The notes beneath the pieces are model-generated. The model had not been told where the DNA came from. It was given only the letters and a program-made list of their open reading frames with translations, and made no database searches. From positions 1 through 64,000 of the forward strand of contig JAGAJP010000002.1 of NCBI GenBank assembly GCA_017626045.1: a stretch of DNA of 64,000 nucleotides. The letters run 5' to 3'. This document shows, one piece after another, positions 1 through 9,076 of the stretch (its first letter is position 1; every line of letters starts with the position of its first letter). The translations under genes were made by a program, and so were the position numbers. Source of the stretch: Muribaculaceae bacterium. Its GTDB lineage: Bacteria; Bacteroidota; Bacteroidia; Bacteroidales; Muribaculaceae.

Positions 1-86
1 CCGCCGAAGGCAGCCGCTACATACTCGCGCCCTTTCCATCCGGCGAAAGAGAGCGTGATGCGTCGTTTGGGATGATATGCGCCCAT
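1..86 (-). CDS. Partial gene, N-terminus of an unidentified protein
   Basis: The first 28 codons of a minus-strand gene are present and the rest lies outside the window. It begins MGAYHPKRRITLSF and continues with a basic, aromatic stretch. There is no signal peptide or recognisable motif. The start is supported by a TAATTTTG promoter box about 40 bases upstream. The fragment is too short to assign a function. Confidence 0.5.
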   Translation of the reverse strand, partial: MGAYHPKRRITLSFAGWKGREYVAAAFG

Positions 87-444
87 TATGCTGCCAATTT
101 CAGGAGAATAAATTTCTCCTCAAATGCAAAATTACTAAAAAAAAACGGTACATTGCCCTATCCAACAATGTTTTTCTTCATTTGGCAGTTCATTTTGATG
201 ACTAAATGTGTATTATGAACTGTCTTTATAAAGGATGTTAGCCGCCATTTAGTCTTTTAATGTGGTTTTGTACCGCTATTGTTTCTCCAAGCGTCCAAGA
301 CCCTGTTTAATAGCAGTAAAAAACAATTCCTTGACAACTCCATATAGCGTTAAATCCCTTTCATGATAATTTCGAGAACTTCGTTGAGTTTGTTGTGCTA
401 TAGGCGTTAGATGTATTCGGCATAACAACAAACCGTAAATGCAA
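87..444. other. Gene-poor AT-rich gap
   Basis: No convincing gene is seen in this 358-base gap. It holds the promoter of the partial gene to the left. A short minus-strand open frame ending in a stop at 276-278 reads like a protein C-terminus (it contains GVVKELFFTAIKQGLGRLEK) but has no credible start. It could be a gene remnant. Confidence 0.4.
127..134 (-). promoter_or_regulatory. Bacteroidota -7 box TAATTTTG
   Basis: The reverse complement of CAAAATTA fits TAnnTTTG exactly and lies upstream of the minus-strand partial gene. No clear TTTG -33 element is seen at the usual distance. Confidence 0.55.
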
Positions 445-1119
445 CTACCAGATTATAGTATCATCCCATTCTTGAACATCACTTGAATATGTATAATCAT
501 AATTAATGTCCCCACCATATGGACTGCGAAATCGCAATTCAAAAGCTTTGTCATTCGCATCCAATAGAAACCACATACCCTTATATTCATAAAAATTATC
601 ACCAACGGGCTTCAATCCCAAGTCCGAAAGTGATTGGCACTGCATTTTATGGGTTTTATTGTATTCATCTATAAGCCTTACCACTTCATTACCAGCCTGC
701 AATTTTTCATCGTGTAATTTACCCACGCCACTAAATTCAGAAAGACATATAACCCCGATTACCAATGTTACGGCATAGACCGCCCCTTCATATTTTACAA
801 TTTGCCTTTTTATCTTCTTGGCATAGCATTTGACAAATAATAAAGGTAACTGGGATATAGCAAGAAAAACCATTACACAAGCTACCGCAGCAAAGACACG
901 ATATAGCAAATAATTCTTCCAAGGGTGCAGATTGATGTTAAGAGCGGTAGCAGCCGCATTTCCTCCCAGCCAGAAAAAGAGAGCTACAAATAAAAAGATT
1001 ATCATAATCCCCAAAATCGCTCCTTTATATAGCCACAGACCATATTTTGGACATTTCACCATTAGCCCAAAAGAAAGAATTACTGCAAAAGCTAATATTA
1101 GCATTATCAATGTTACCAT
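445..1119 (-). CDS. Hypothetical polytopic membrane protein
   Basis: This 224-residue protein has about four hydrophobic segments (roughly residues 1-20, 33-52, 70-95 and 112-130). They are followed by a soluble C-terminal domain of about 90 residues containing a KTHKMQCQSLSDLGL stretch and an acidic, tyrosine-rich end. I do not recognise a family. The layout of N-terminal membrane helices and a small exposed C-terminal domain suggests an inner-membrane protein with an extracytoplasmic tail, which is inference. A -7 box lies only 4 bases upstream of the ATG, so either the mRNA is leaderless or translation starts at the internal Met6 or Met20. It sits alone among accessory genes. Confidence 0.65.
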   Translation of the reverse strand: MVTLIMLILAFAVILSFGLMVKCPKYGLWLYKGAILGIMIIFLFVALFFWLGGNAAATALNINLHPWKNYLLYRVFAAVACVMVFLAISQLPLLFVKCYAKKIKRQIVKYEGAVYAVTLVIGVICLSEFSGVGKLHDEKLQAGNEVVRLIDEYNKTHKMQCQSLSDLGLKPVGDNFYEYKGMWFLLDANDKAFELRFRSPYGGDINYDYTYSSDVQEWDDTIIW

Positions 1120-1123
1120 ATCG

Positions 1124-1131
1124 CAAAGTTA
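1124..1131 (-). promoter_or_regulatory. -7 box TAACTTTG abutting a start codon
   Basis: The reverse complement of CAAAGTTA matches TAnnTTTG. It ends 4 bases before the ATG of the membrane protein at 1119, which predicts transcription starting at or next to the start codon. Confidence 0.5.
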
Positions 1132-1383
1132 CACATTTTCGCTGACATACAGCGTATTCCCTTGAAATTTATTGTCTCTTTGCTTTCCACTCTAAATCAT
1201 AAAAATATCTATCAACCGTTAAAATATAGTTAAATATTTCATCCAAAACACACTCCTTTTCTAATCCTTTCATTCCCTCATAGCAACTTTTTTCACTCCC
1301 TCTTTTCATTAACGGATAGTTGTACCGTTATTTTCTTATATAGCTGATTATCAGCAGTAAAAGTCATTGAAAATCAATTTCAC

Positions 1384-1704
1384 ATGGAGTTTGCCGGTAT
1401 GTGTGCCCGCGTCTGGGACCCTTTGTGGGCTCGTATTAAAGCGGATGACCCGGATTTTCCAAATGTCAGGGAGGCGGTTAACTCCACCAATTTCAATTTC
1501 GGACCTACAGTGGTTATGACTGCACCTAATGATGAAGGCATCATCGGACTCCACAGTCGCCGTGACATCATGCTTCATCCGGCATGTCATGATAACGAGC
1601 CTTTTGTCAAAGCTGTCCTTGATTCATTCTTCGAGACAAAGGAGGAACTTCGCAATAATTTGCAGCAGATTGATGTAAAACAAATGGAAGCCCGAAAGAT
1701 CTAA
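1384..1704 (+). CDS. Hypothetical protein, possibly 5'-truncated
   Basis: This 106-residue soluble protein (MEFAGMCARVWDPLW at its start) has no signal peptide, membrane segment or familiar motif. The frame stays open upstream to a stop at 1345-1347. No ribosome-binding site is seen before the ATG, so the start may be wrong or the 5' end may be missing. The next gene follows after 11 bases in the same direction, consistent with a two-gene unit. I do not recognise the family. Confidence 0.45.
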   Translation: MEFAGMCARVWDPLWARIKADDPDFPNVREAVNSTNFNFGPTVVMTAPNDEGIIGLHSRRDIMLHPACHDNEPFVKAVLDSFFETKEELRNNLQQIDVKQMEARKI

Positions 1705-1715
1705 TATCGAAGATT

Positions 1716-2054
1716 ATGAATTGGTTAATAACAGTCATATTAATAATTCTTGGAATTATTGTTGTCTTAGCAATTTTCATCGGGGCTATAATTTTCGGAA
1801 TATTCGCATTTGCAATGGTCTTAGACTATAAAAATGAGACTGAGGCTTCTGCGTGGAATTATTGGGAAAGAATGAAGAGTAAACAATGGTGCGAACTTTC
1901 AGATGAGGAGAAAGAAAAAATGATTATCGCAAACCTTATTATTGCAAATGATGTGGGAGCAGTAGTAACGAAAGAACAACTTGTTAAAATGCTTGAGGAG
2001 CAATTGCCGATTACAGAGCCACATATAGGATTGAGTTATCCGATGGGGTGTTAA
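1716..2054 (+). CDS. Small single-pass membrane protein
   Basis: A 112-residue protein with one long hydrophobic helix (about residues 4-35), followed by a charged cytoplasmic tail containing LSDEEKEKMI and a predicted amphipathic region. The family is not recognised. It follows the preceding hypothetical gene by 11 bases. Its position between orphan genes and a Fic-domain gene fits an accessory cargo region, but nothing in the sequence gives a function. Confidence 0.5.
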   Translation: MNWLITVILIILGIIVVLAIFIGAIIFGIFAFAMVLDYKNETEASAWNYWERMKSKQWCELSDEEKEKMIIANLIIANDVGAVVTKEQLVKMLEEQLPITEPHIGLSYPMGC

Positions 2055-2238
2055 TAGCTCATACCGTCGGTAATATGGCTGACAAATTAGGCACTTTGAC
2101 CTCACGATGGTAGAACATGAGCCGAATAAGATTTTGTCTGTTCGACAATTATGATTGAAATTGCAACAAATACGAGTAATGGTCCGTTATTAAATACGAG
2201 GAACTCTCATTGAACAAATACTAATAAGATTTGACGAT

Positions 2239-3753
2239 ATGGCAAATATTCAAGAATTGCTGGCAGATTCGCTGGAGGTGCTTCGGCAGCTTCAAGATAA
2301 AGAACCAAACCTAATATTGCATGGTACTGAAGTTATTTCGCGTACCCATCTAAACCGTATGCTGTCAAACGGATGGCTTAAGGAAGTGATGAAGGGATGG
2401 TACATTCCATCACGACCGGGAAGCGAGGGCGACACCACCGTGTGGTATACTTCATATTGGCATTTTGTCCGGGCATACGCCGATTCGCGTTTTGGCTCTG
2501 AATGGAGTCTGTCTGCCGAGTCTTCTCTTGATTTCCATTCCGGCAAGACCACTGTTCCCCGCCAGCTGATTCTTAAATCACCAAAAGCAAGCAATAATAT
2601 AGTAAGTCTCCTATACGGTCACAGTTTGCTTCCGCTTAAATCGGAACTTACAAAAAACATTGTCATGGATTCCATATATGGGTTACGACTATATAGCCTT
2701 GAATCCGCATTGGTATATGCTTCTCCATCATATTATTCCAACGACCATGTGTCGGCTCAGATATGTCTGTCGATGATTGATAACGCAAGCGAATTGTTGA
2801 AAATTCTGACAGATAACGGAGCCACGACAAGAGCCGGACGCATTATCGGAGCACTCCGAAGTGTCGGCAAAGGAACTATTGCCGATGAAATACTGTCGAC
2901 GATGAGAGAATTCGGATATACTGTAACTGAGGACAACCCGTTCTCCGCTGATACAAGAACTACAACCATATATGCCAAATCGCCGTATGTGGCGCGTATG
3001 AGAATGATGTGGGCTACCATGAAGGAACAGGTATTGGAGAATTTCCCACAAATGCCGAAGGCTGTCACCGACATTGAATCATATCTCAACCACGTAGATG
3101 AAAAATATCTTGAAGACGCCTATCACTCTCTTTCCATAGAGGGATATCAAGTGTCGAGAGAACTTATTGACAAGGTCAGGTCCGGCAATTGGCAACCGGA
3201 CGGCGATGATAAGGAACATAAGAGCGCACTTGTGGCGCGAGGCTATTATCAGGCATTTCAGTCGGTAAAGGATTCGGTCAGAAAGATACTTGCCGGAGTG
3301 AACGCGGGTGACATTTTGGAAGAAGATCATTCCCGATGGTATCGTCAGATGTGGATGCCGTTTGTCTCAGCCGGCATTCTTACAGCGTCCGACCTCATCG
3401 GCTATCGGACAAATCAGGTCTATATACGAGGTTCACAACACATTCCTCTTAATCCACATGCTGTGTCAGACGCTATGCCGGAATTGTTCCGACTGATAAA
3501 CGAGGAGCCGGATCCGAGAGTTAGAGCCGTGTTGGGTCATTTCATGTTTGTATTCATACACCCCTACATGGATGGTAACGGCCGCATTGGGCGTTTTATC
3601 CTAAACGCCATGCTTGCCTCCGGGGGCTATCCATGGACTGTTGTGCCATTAGAGAAACGCGGGGAGTATATGTCTGCTCTTGAAAAAGCAAGTGTCAGCG
3701 GCGACATATCGGATTTCACCAGACTGATTGCCGAACTAGTTGCGAGACCTTGA
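2239..3753 (+). CDS. Fic-domain protein with AbiEi-like N-terminal domain
   Basis: This 504-residue protein has two parts. Residues 1-200 look like the AbiEi antitoxin family: a winged-helix segment (SRTHLNRMLSNGWLKEVMKG) followed by a domain containing SAESSLDFHSG. The C-terminal part is a Fic domain with the complete motif HPYMDGNGRIGR at residues 441-452; His441 would be the catalytic base for AMP transfer from ATP. An inhibitory-helix motif SLSIEG at 297-302, with Glu301, fits a self-inhibited Fic enzyme. Fic enzymes usually AMPylate proteins. Coupling to a DNA-binding antitoxin-like domain suggests self-regulation or a toxin role, which is inference. It is a standalone gene with no partner visible on either side. 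Confidence 0.85.
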   Translation: MANIQELLADSLEVLRQLQDKEPNLILHGTEVISRTHLNRMLSNGWLKEVMKGWYIPSRPGSEGDTTVWYTSYWHFVRAYADSRFGSEWSLSAESSLDFHSGKTTVPRQLILKSPKASNNIVSLLYGHSLLPLKSELTKNIVMDSIYGLRLYSLESALVYASPSYYSNDHVSAQICLSMIDNASELLKILTDNGATTRAGRIIGALRSVGKGTIADEILSTMREFGYTVTEDNPFSADTRTTTIYAKSPYVARMRMMWATMKEQVLENFPQMPKAVTDIESYLNHVDEKYLEDAYHSLSIEGYQVSRELIDKVRSGNWQPDGDDKEHKSALVARGYYQAFQSVKDSVRKILAGVNAGDILEEDHSRWYRQMWMPFVSAGILTASDLIGYRTNQVYIRGSQHIPLNPHAVSDAMPELFRLINEEPDPRVRAVLGHFMFVFIHPYMDGNGRIGRFILNAMLASGGYPWTVVPLEKRGEYMSALEKASVSGDISDFTRLIAELVARP

Positions 3754-3768
3754 CTCCTGTCATTAAAA

Positions 3769-3813
3769 TGTCTAAGAGTCCATCTAATAAAGAAATAAGT
3801 TTAGACAACTTCT
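3769..3813. repeat. Palindromic intergenic element
   Basis: TGTCTAA (3769-3775) and TTAGACA (3801-3807) form the arms of a short palindrome. The right half, TAATAAAGAAATAAGTTTA followed by RACAACTTCT, recurs upstream of carB (43151-43180). The left half, TAAGAGTCCATCTAA, recurs in the rho leader (46557-46571). It abuts the -7 box of the GH43 gene. Confidence 0.55.
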
Positions 3814-3820
3814 AATTTTG
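3813..3820 (+). promoter_or_regulatory. -7 box TAATTTTG of the GH43 gene
   Basis: A perfect TAnnTTTG box 54 bases upstream of the GH43 start. No TTTG is found 19-21 bases further up; that space is occupied by the palindromic element, so an activator or repressor could act there (inference). Confidence 0.55.
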
Positions 3821-3874
3821 CAAACATATCTTTCATCAAACTCACGTTATAATTAACCTTTCCAGATTAATCAA

Positions 3875-5539
3875 ATGACAAACTTGATATCAATCAAGAC
3901 GATAGCCTCTCTCTTAATGGCGGTGTCTGCCTGGTCATTTTCGACGGCGATAGCGCAAAACCCTTATCTGCCTCTGTGGGAGTATATTCCCGACGGCGAG
4001 CCTTACGTGTTTGAGGATCCTGACAAACCCGGTCAGCAGCGTGTCTACATCTATGGGTCACATGACTCGCGAGTGACCGATTATTGCGGTCTTGAACAGG
4101 TGGTATGGTCGGCTCCAATAGACGATTTGAACTCGTGGCGCTACGATGGCATAATCTTCAAGTCGGAAAAGGACCGCGACGGGAATCCGCTCAATCCTGA
4201 CGGCAAGGGTGACATCCTTTTTGCCCCGGACGTAACCTTAGTAACCGATGCCGACGGCAGCAAGACCTACTATCTGTATCCTAACAACCAGGCAGATGGC
4301 CGACAAGGCATGATAGCCAAGAGCAACCGTCCCGACGGACCGTTTGAGGTGTGCAATTGGAGCAAGACAGAGCCGGCCAAAACCGACGGAGTGCTTGGAT
4401 TTGACCCGGCGGTATTTGTCGACGATGACGGCAAGGTCTACGGCTACTGGGGATTCAGAGAGTCGTATGCCGCCGAATTGGATCCCGCGACCATGGCTAC
4501 AGTGAAACCCGGAACGGAAATCGTGGAATTCATGATTCCCGGATACCAACAGGACGAAAAATATAGATTTTTCGAAGCATCTTCCATACGCAAGATAAAA
4601 GATAAATACGTGTTCATATACAGTCGTTTTACCCGTGATGGCGAGTTCGGTCTCCCGACATCGAACTACACTCTTGCATATGCATATAGCGACAATCCTC
4701 TCGGTCCGTATACTTATGGCGGAACTATTATTGACGGAAGGGCTCGAGGCAGGGACGAAAACGGCAAAGTCATTCCTACAGCATATCCGTCAGGAAACAC
4801 ACACGGAAGCATCTGCGAAATAGATGGAAAGTGGTGGGTGTTCTACCATCGTCAGACGGGAACCAACGAGTACTCTCGTCAGGCAGTTGTGGCTGCGATT
4901 GATGTAGAGGTCGAGGAAGGACCCGGCGGCAAGGTGTTTATCTCGGAAGGGGAATTCAACTCGGAAGGCTTCGCCACCTCGGGACTAAATCCGCAATACA
5001 AGACTCCTGCCGGACTGGCATGCTACCTTGTGGGCCCTTCGGGGTCGAGCAATAGTTTTCCTAATTTCACCTTCTCAGGATCGTATATCAAGCCCACGTA
5101 TTTTAATCCCGAATCTTACGAAGGACCGTTCAACCAGAAGATGCCCTATGACCCGATAGTCAATAATACAGCGGGGTCGACTGTGGGTTACAAATATTTT
5201 GACTTCTCCAAAATCGACGGCACCCGTCCGGTGGAGTTTGTGTGCCATCTAATCCCGCAGGGAATTGAAGGCAAGGTAAGCCTACTAATAGACAGCCCTT
5301 ACCGAAGTAAGGGAGGCAAGGACATAGGCTGCTTCGTAATCGACGAGGCCATGCCGATGGAGATGGCAGAGCTGAAATGCAGAGTGTCAGGGCTGGACAG
5401 AGTGAACGGCAAGCATCCACTGTATCTGCTGTTTGAATCTGACACAAAAGGGAAATCGGTATGCGAGCTGTATGATTTTCAGTTCATAAGTAAATATGAA
5501 GGACGGGAGGAAGGCGGCGATAAATCGCCGGAACAGTAA
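3875..5539 (+). CDS. Secreted glycoside hydrolase family 43
   Basis: This 554-residue exo-acting beta-xylosidase/alpha-L-arabinofuranosidase type enzyme has a signal peptide (residues 1-27, cleavage near AIA-Q). GH43 hallmarks are in order: catalytic base Asp40 in YIPDGEP, pKa-tuning Asp177 in GFDPAVFVDDD, and general acid Glu234 in FFEASSIRK, on the five-bladed propeller core (about 30-330). A beta-rich C-terminal module follows, of the carbohydrate-binding kind. It would trim hemicellulose or pectin side chains in the periplasm; the exact substrate cannot be read. No SusC/SusD pair is adjacent. The last residues (EEGGDKSPEQ) are encoded by a 52-bp dispersed repeat, so the native C-terminus has probably been replaced. 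Confidence 0.9.
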   Translation: MTNLISIKTIASLLMAVSAWSFSTAIAQNPYLPLWEYIPDGEPYVFEDPDKPGQQRVYIYGSHDSRVTDYCGLEQVVWSAPIDDLNSWRYDGIIFKSEKDRDGNPLNPDGKGDILFAPDVTLVTDADGSKTYYLYPNNQADGRQGMIAKSNRPDGPFEVCNWSKTEPAKTDGVLGFDPAVFVDDDGKVYGYWGFRESYAAELDPATMATVKPGTEIVEFMIPGYQQDEKYRFFEASSIRKIKDKYVFIYSRFTRDGEFGLPTSNYTLAYAYSDNPLGPYTYGGTIIDGRARGRDENGKVIPTAYPSGNTHGSICEIDGKWWVFYHRQTGTNEYSRQAVVAAIDVEVEEGPGGKVFISEGEFNSEGFATSGLNPQYKTPAGLACYLVGPSGSSNSFPNFTFSGSYIKPTYFNPESYEGPFNQKMPYDPIVNNTAGSTVGYKYFDFSKIDGTRPVEFVCHLIPQGIEGKVSLLIDSPYRSKGGKDIGCFVIDEAMPMEMAELKCRVSGLDRVNGKHPLYLLFESDTKGKSVCELYDFQFISKYEGREEGGDKSPEQ

Positions 5540-5558
5540 CAAAGGGGACGGAGGGAGG
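5507..5558 (+). repeat. 52-bp dispersed repeat, copy A
   Basis: This copy differs from copy B at 11410-11461 by one base in 52. It contains a perfect 7-bp hairpin, CGGCGAT/ATCGCCG with a 2-base loop (5515-5530), followed by AACAGTAACAAAGG. Here it forms the last codons and the stop of the GH43 gene. A G-rich tail follows. Confidence 0.9.
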
Positions 5559-5607
5559 GGGACGGACGGGTGGAAGGAGATGGAGGGGGGATGGACGGGA
5601 GGGGGCG
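5541..5607 (+). repeat. G-rich tail of repeat A, quadruplex-prone
   Basis: About 67 bases on the plus strand with almost no C or T: many runs of 3-6 G separated by A, GA or AC. Several non-overlapping G-tracts could form a G-quadruplex. It lies between the convergent GH43 and TonB-receptor genes and resembles, without matching base for base, the tails after copy B and before tilS. Confidence 0.7.
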
Positions 5608-5615
5608 GATTATCG

Positions 5616-8165
5616 TTAGAAACGGTATTGTATCGATGCGAGGATGGTTCGCGCACGTATCTGAAAGAAACGCTGCGATTGCGAGAGTGTTCCGTAAGTG
5701 ATATATCGATAGTCTCGCTGATTTAGAAGATTGGAGGCGGTGAGAGACAGACGGACCTTGCCGGTGAGCTGCCAAACCGCCGATGCGTCAAACAGCACAA
5801 GACTGGAGAGATCGCCTTCCGGAAAATGAGTCAGATAATGCTCAGCTGCAAGAGTGAAATGAATATGGTCTTCGGGGATTATTGTAGCGAAAACATTCTG
5901 ATGGAATGTGTGACAGTAATTGGAGACATTATTGATTACCAATTTTGAGAATTGGTAGTTTGCTTCGTAGTTTACCGATAGCCATTTCAATAAGCTGCCT
6001 TTGAAATAAGGGTTTACACCGGCAGACAGCTGACGTGAAGGAATCTCGGCATTGTCGCGCATCTGAGAAGCAGAAGAGAACGAGCCGACCAATTCGAAGC
6101 CCAACACCATCCTACCGTGACCAATTCCTTTGCTACCACCAGCACTGAGACTCCAAATGTCATTATGGTGAGGACGGTATGCATAGGTAGAAATGATGAA
6201 GTCATCTAAAAAAAGCTGATCAGACATCATTAAACTGCGACTGCTATTATAGGATGCCGAAACGTTAAGAAACAAGGATTTCAATGGATTCCGGTAACGA
6301 TATGAAAACGAGACTGCAAGTTCTTGAGAATAGTTTTCGGGATTGCCAGCAATAAAAAGATTATGATAGTCGGTAAGAATCGGGACCGAGATGAAATGAT
6401 ATGGCTGAGGCGTTTCGATGTTATATCCCAACGAAGCGGATATTTCTGACTTTGTCGTCAATAGACGCCTCACAGAAAGGAGCGGACAGGTGTTGAAAAA
6501 ATCATACCTGCCGCCGACCGAATAGTGTAGCCATTTAATAGGAACGCTCAGTGAGGCACGCCAGCCGTAGCGCTCATAATCAATCTGCGGAGTTGCATAA
6601 AGATTTGACAGAAAAGCGAAGTGGATTCCGGCATTGTCAAACTCACCTAAACCGGAAAGAGAACAATTCATCCAGTGACAGTTGATGTCAAGACCGGCAG
6701 TTACATAATATTTCCAGAAACGATACATCTTTCCAATCTTGGTTTCTGTTGTAGAACGAAAATCAGTTGTAGCAATCCTCTGCATCTCTTCTTCATCGCC
6801 GTTCACAAGCAAACGTACCGGGATGTATCCGAATGTGTTGCGCGAGATAAGGGTGAACAGATTCTTCTCGTTTCGTTTCACCAGTTTAAGGTCGTTGCAT
6901 ACAGAAATGCCCTTCCTGTCTACAAGCTGTGTAAGGTCAGCCGAACCGGAGACAGCGGAAATGGAACTGCTCCGGCTACCCATTAACGATAGTTTCTCTT
7001 TCAGATAATAACCCGGTCTGTTAGTCTGGCAAAAGAATTGAGCCGACACATCGCGGGTCCGGAGTCTCTGAGAGTTGTCCTGAACAAACTGAGGAATCAG
7101 CGGACTTAAATAATCAGTCGTCACACCCGATCTGAAATCAAGGCGATCGCCCATATAGTCAAGTTTCATGCGCATTGACGAGTCTCCGGACTTCCACGCT
7201 GCTATGGCGTCTGCGAGCAAAGACCGGTTGATGCGTGTACGTTTTTCAGAAAGAGGAGAATTAAACATGTCTGCCGAGATATATTCCGGCCAGAGTTTGG
7301 AGGCATAATCAGTCGAGAACAAGTCGTCAAAATCGTGTTCCTGTATCTCATTGGCAGGATTCCAGCCTGTATTGTCGGCTTTGAGAGTAATGATATTCTG
7401 AAGTTTTGGGGCGATACGCATTGTGTAGAGCGAGCCGTCATATAGCAACGGCTGAATTCCGACTGCAGCCCCGGCAACTCCAACCCAGCGACTGCGCGCG
7501 TCATCTTTAAGTTTCAGGTTGATTCCTGCCTCTTCCGGAAACTCTATACCTTCCAAAGCCTTTACGGGCTGATGATTTTCCATAACTTCCACCGACGCCA
7601 CATCCCGGTGCGAAATATTATTTGTCGCAAGACCATACTGACCGCCTATGAAGTCATTGCCATCGATATAAAACTTATTGATGGGTTTGCCTTGATACTT
7701 AATGGTGCCGTCCTCCTCCACCTTTATACCCGGTAAACGTTTGATAACATCGATAATTGCATCATCCCTTGCATCAGAGTATCTTGACACATTGAATACC
7801 AACGTGTCACCTCGCGCATAAATATCGGGAGCCTCGACTATCACGTCGTGGAGCTGTGTAGCTTTTCTATACAGAGACACATGCGACAAGTCAGAAGAAA
7901 GCGGCAATGAACATGGTTCATAGCCCATGAAACGGAAAGCAACCGAATCCGCGTCTTCTCCTGGTGTGATTACAAACCTTCCATCCTTATCGGTTGAAGT
8001 GAACGCACCTTTAGATCTTACGATACATCCGATAACAGGCTCTCCGGAATCCGCGTCGACTACTATGCCCTGTATTTCACCGGGAACGGCAGCCGAAAGC
8101 GACATCAATCCCAAGAGAGCGTAAAGACATAGAATGCTTTCTCTAAAAAAACTGTATCTTTTCAT
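5616..8165 (-). CDS. TonB-dependent-receptor-like outer-membrane protein
   Basis: This 849-residue outer-membrane protein has a signal peptide (about 1-26) and a carboxypeptidase-regulatory-like beta-sandwich (about 30-105; GIVVDADSGEPVIG). Next comes a plug-like region (about 106-235, with GKPINKFYIDGNDF and VEVMENHQPVKAL), then a long beta-barrel ending in IQYRF with a terminal Phe, as needed for barrel assembly. This matches the receptor type routinely paired with GLPGLI proteins. Its start overlaps the GLPGLI stop by 4 bases (ATGA), so the two are cotranscribed and translationally coupled. The divergent histidine kinase/response regulator is the likely controller. The cargo is unknown. 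Confidence 0.85.
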   Translation of the reverse strand: MKRYSFFRESILCLYALLGLMSLSAAVPGEIQGIVVDADSGEPVIGCIVRSKGAFTSTDKDGRFVITPGEDADSVAFRFMGYEPCSLPLSSDLSHVSLYRKATQLHDVIVEAPDIYARGDTLVFNVSRYSDARDDAIIDVIKRLPGIKVEEDGTIKYQGKPINKFYIDGNDFIGGQYGLATNNISHRDVASVEVMENHQPVKALEGIEFPEEAGINLKLKDDARSRWVGVAGAAVGIQPLLYDGSLYTMRIAPKLQNIITLKADNTGWNPANEIQEHDFDDLFSTDYASKLWPEYISADMFNSPLSEKRTRINRSLLADAIAAWKSGDSSMRMKLDYMGDRLDFRSGVTTDYLSPLIPQFVQDNSQRLRTRDVSAQFFCQTNRPGYYLKEKLSLMGSRSSSISAVSGSADLTQLVDRKGISVCNDLKLVKRNEKNLFTLISRNTFGYIPVRLLVNGDEEEMQRIATTDFRSTTETKIGKMYRFWKYYVTAGLDINCHWMNCSLSGLGEFDNAGIHFAFLSNLYATPQIDYERYGWRASLSVPIKWLHYSVGGRYDFFNTCPLLSVRRLLTTKSEISASLGYNIETPQPYHFISVPILTDYHNLFIAGNPENYSQELAVSFSYRYRNPLKSLFLNVSASYNSSRSLMMSDQLFLDDFIISTYAYRPHHNDIWSLSAGGSKGIGHGRMVLGFELVGSFSSASQMRDNAEIPSRQLSAGVNPYFKGSLLKWLSVNYEANYQFSKLVINNVSNYCHTFHQNVFATIIPEDHIHFTLAAEHYLTHFPEGDLSSLVLFDASAVWQLTGKVRLSLTASNLLNQRDYRYITYGTLSQSQRFFQIRARTILASIQYRF

Positions 8166-9043
8166 TTTCTCCAGTCCGTTTCAAGATAATCATATGGCAA
8201 ATCAATAGGATCGTAAGCGTCAAGCATAGGATTGCCGGCATCGTCTGTAACAGAAATTCGTCCGCCTGTAGTCGTCTCAAAATAGGCGTATGGATTGACC
8301 TCATAACTATGTTTTGTTTCATAATACCTCTTGCGGTCTGTTTTGTTGAAAGGCACCTTATATATAGTAATAGGTCTGTCTGCTTTGGATCGGATTCCTA
8401 TACACTCAAAAGAGTAATGACTCTTTTCGTCCGTAACTTTCATTATCAACCCGGGAAGGCCGTGCAGTTTCCATGGACCCTCCATCAGAGGTATATACTC
8501 GGAGTATAAAACAGTCCATTCACGTCCACGAAACTTGCACCTTGCACTCCGACACTCGTAGCCGAGCACTGTAGCAACAGAATCCGTCAGTTCCCAGTCG
8601 ATACTTGGCATCTCCTCGTCATAGCGGAACCAGTCCATACAGATTTTCTCTGTATGAGTAAGTCGGCCGGCAGGATAATTCTTGTAGATTGTCATGAACT
8701 CGCCGTTGCTGAGTTTGCCGTCTGCAGCAGCCTCAATGATCTGCTCCTGAGAAGACCGCATAATAATTGAATCAACGGTTAGGTTTTTGTAGCTGGAAAA
8801 TTTTGACAGTCCGTTAGGACCAATCTGCAGCAACATATTGTCGCATAACTTATTATCCTGCGGCAATCCGGTTGTGTCAACGCAACAACAGTATTCGTAT
8901 ACAAACTCCATATCCTCCTTCACGATTGTTTCAGACTCGGGGACCGAAGACTGGAAGACACTAAGCTGACGTCGAGTTGCTTTGCCGAAGACAAAAGACA
9001 CCGCAACAGCTGCAAAAGCGATGATTAAAATTGATTTCTTCAT
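8162..9043 (-). CDS. GLPGLI family secreted protein
   Basis: This 293-residue protein has a signal peptide (about 1-20) and the family signature LHGLPGLI near residue 195, inside a domain that starts with a conserved Tyr/Asp-rich segment and carries a Cys-rich CCCVD patch near residue 52. GLPGLI proteins are periplasmic or surface proteins of Bacteroidota, nearly always next to a TonB-receptor-like barrel. Their biochemical role is not established. It is the first gene of the two-gene operon with the barrel and faces a divergent two-component system. A TAACTTTG promoter box lies 26 bases upstream. Confidence 0.88.
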   Translation of the reverse strand: MKKSILIIAFAAVAVSFVFGKATRRQLSVFQSSVPESETIVKEDMEFVYEYCCCVDTTGLPQDNKLCDNMLLQIGPNGLSKFSSYKNLTVDSIIMRSSQEQIIEAAADGKLSNGEFMTIYKNYPAGRLTHTEKICMDWFRYDEEMPSIDWELTDSVATVLGYECRSARCKFRGREWTVLYSEYIPLMEGPWKLHGLPGLIMKVTDEKSHYSFECIGIRSKADRPITIYKVPFNKTDRKRYYETKHSYEVNPYAYFETTTGGRISVTDDAGNPMLDAYDPIDLPYDYLETDWRK

Positions 9044-9068
9044 AGCGTGTGAGATTTGAATTGATTCG

Positions 9069-9076
9069 CAAAGTTA
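9069..9076 (-). promoter_or_regulatory. -7 box TAACTTTG of the GLPGLI operon
   Basis: The reverse complement of CAAAGTTA fits TAnnTTTG, 25 bases upstream of the GLPGLI ATG. The -33 region is AT-rich without a clear TTTG, consistent with an activator-dependent promoter (inference). Confidence 0.6.

Noticed and set aside
5515..5530. The repeat hairpin as a rho-independent terminator
   Set aside because: The stem is strong, but it is followed by AACAGTAACAAAGG and no T run, and in copy A it lies inside coding sequence.
3875..5539. A polysaccharide utilisation locus around GH43
   Set aside because: No SusC/SusD pair is adjacent. The nearby TonB-receptor-like gene belongs to a GLPGLI operon on the other strand.
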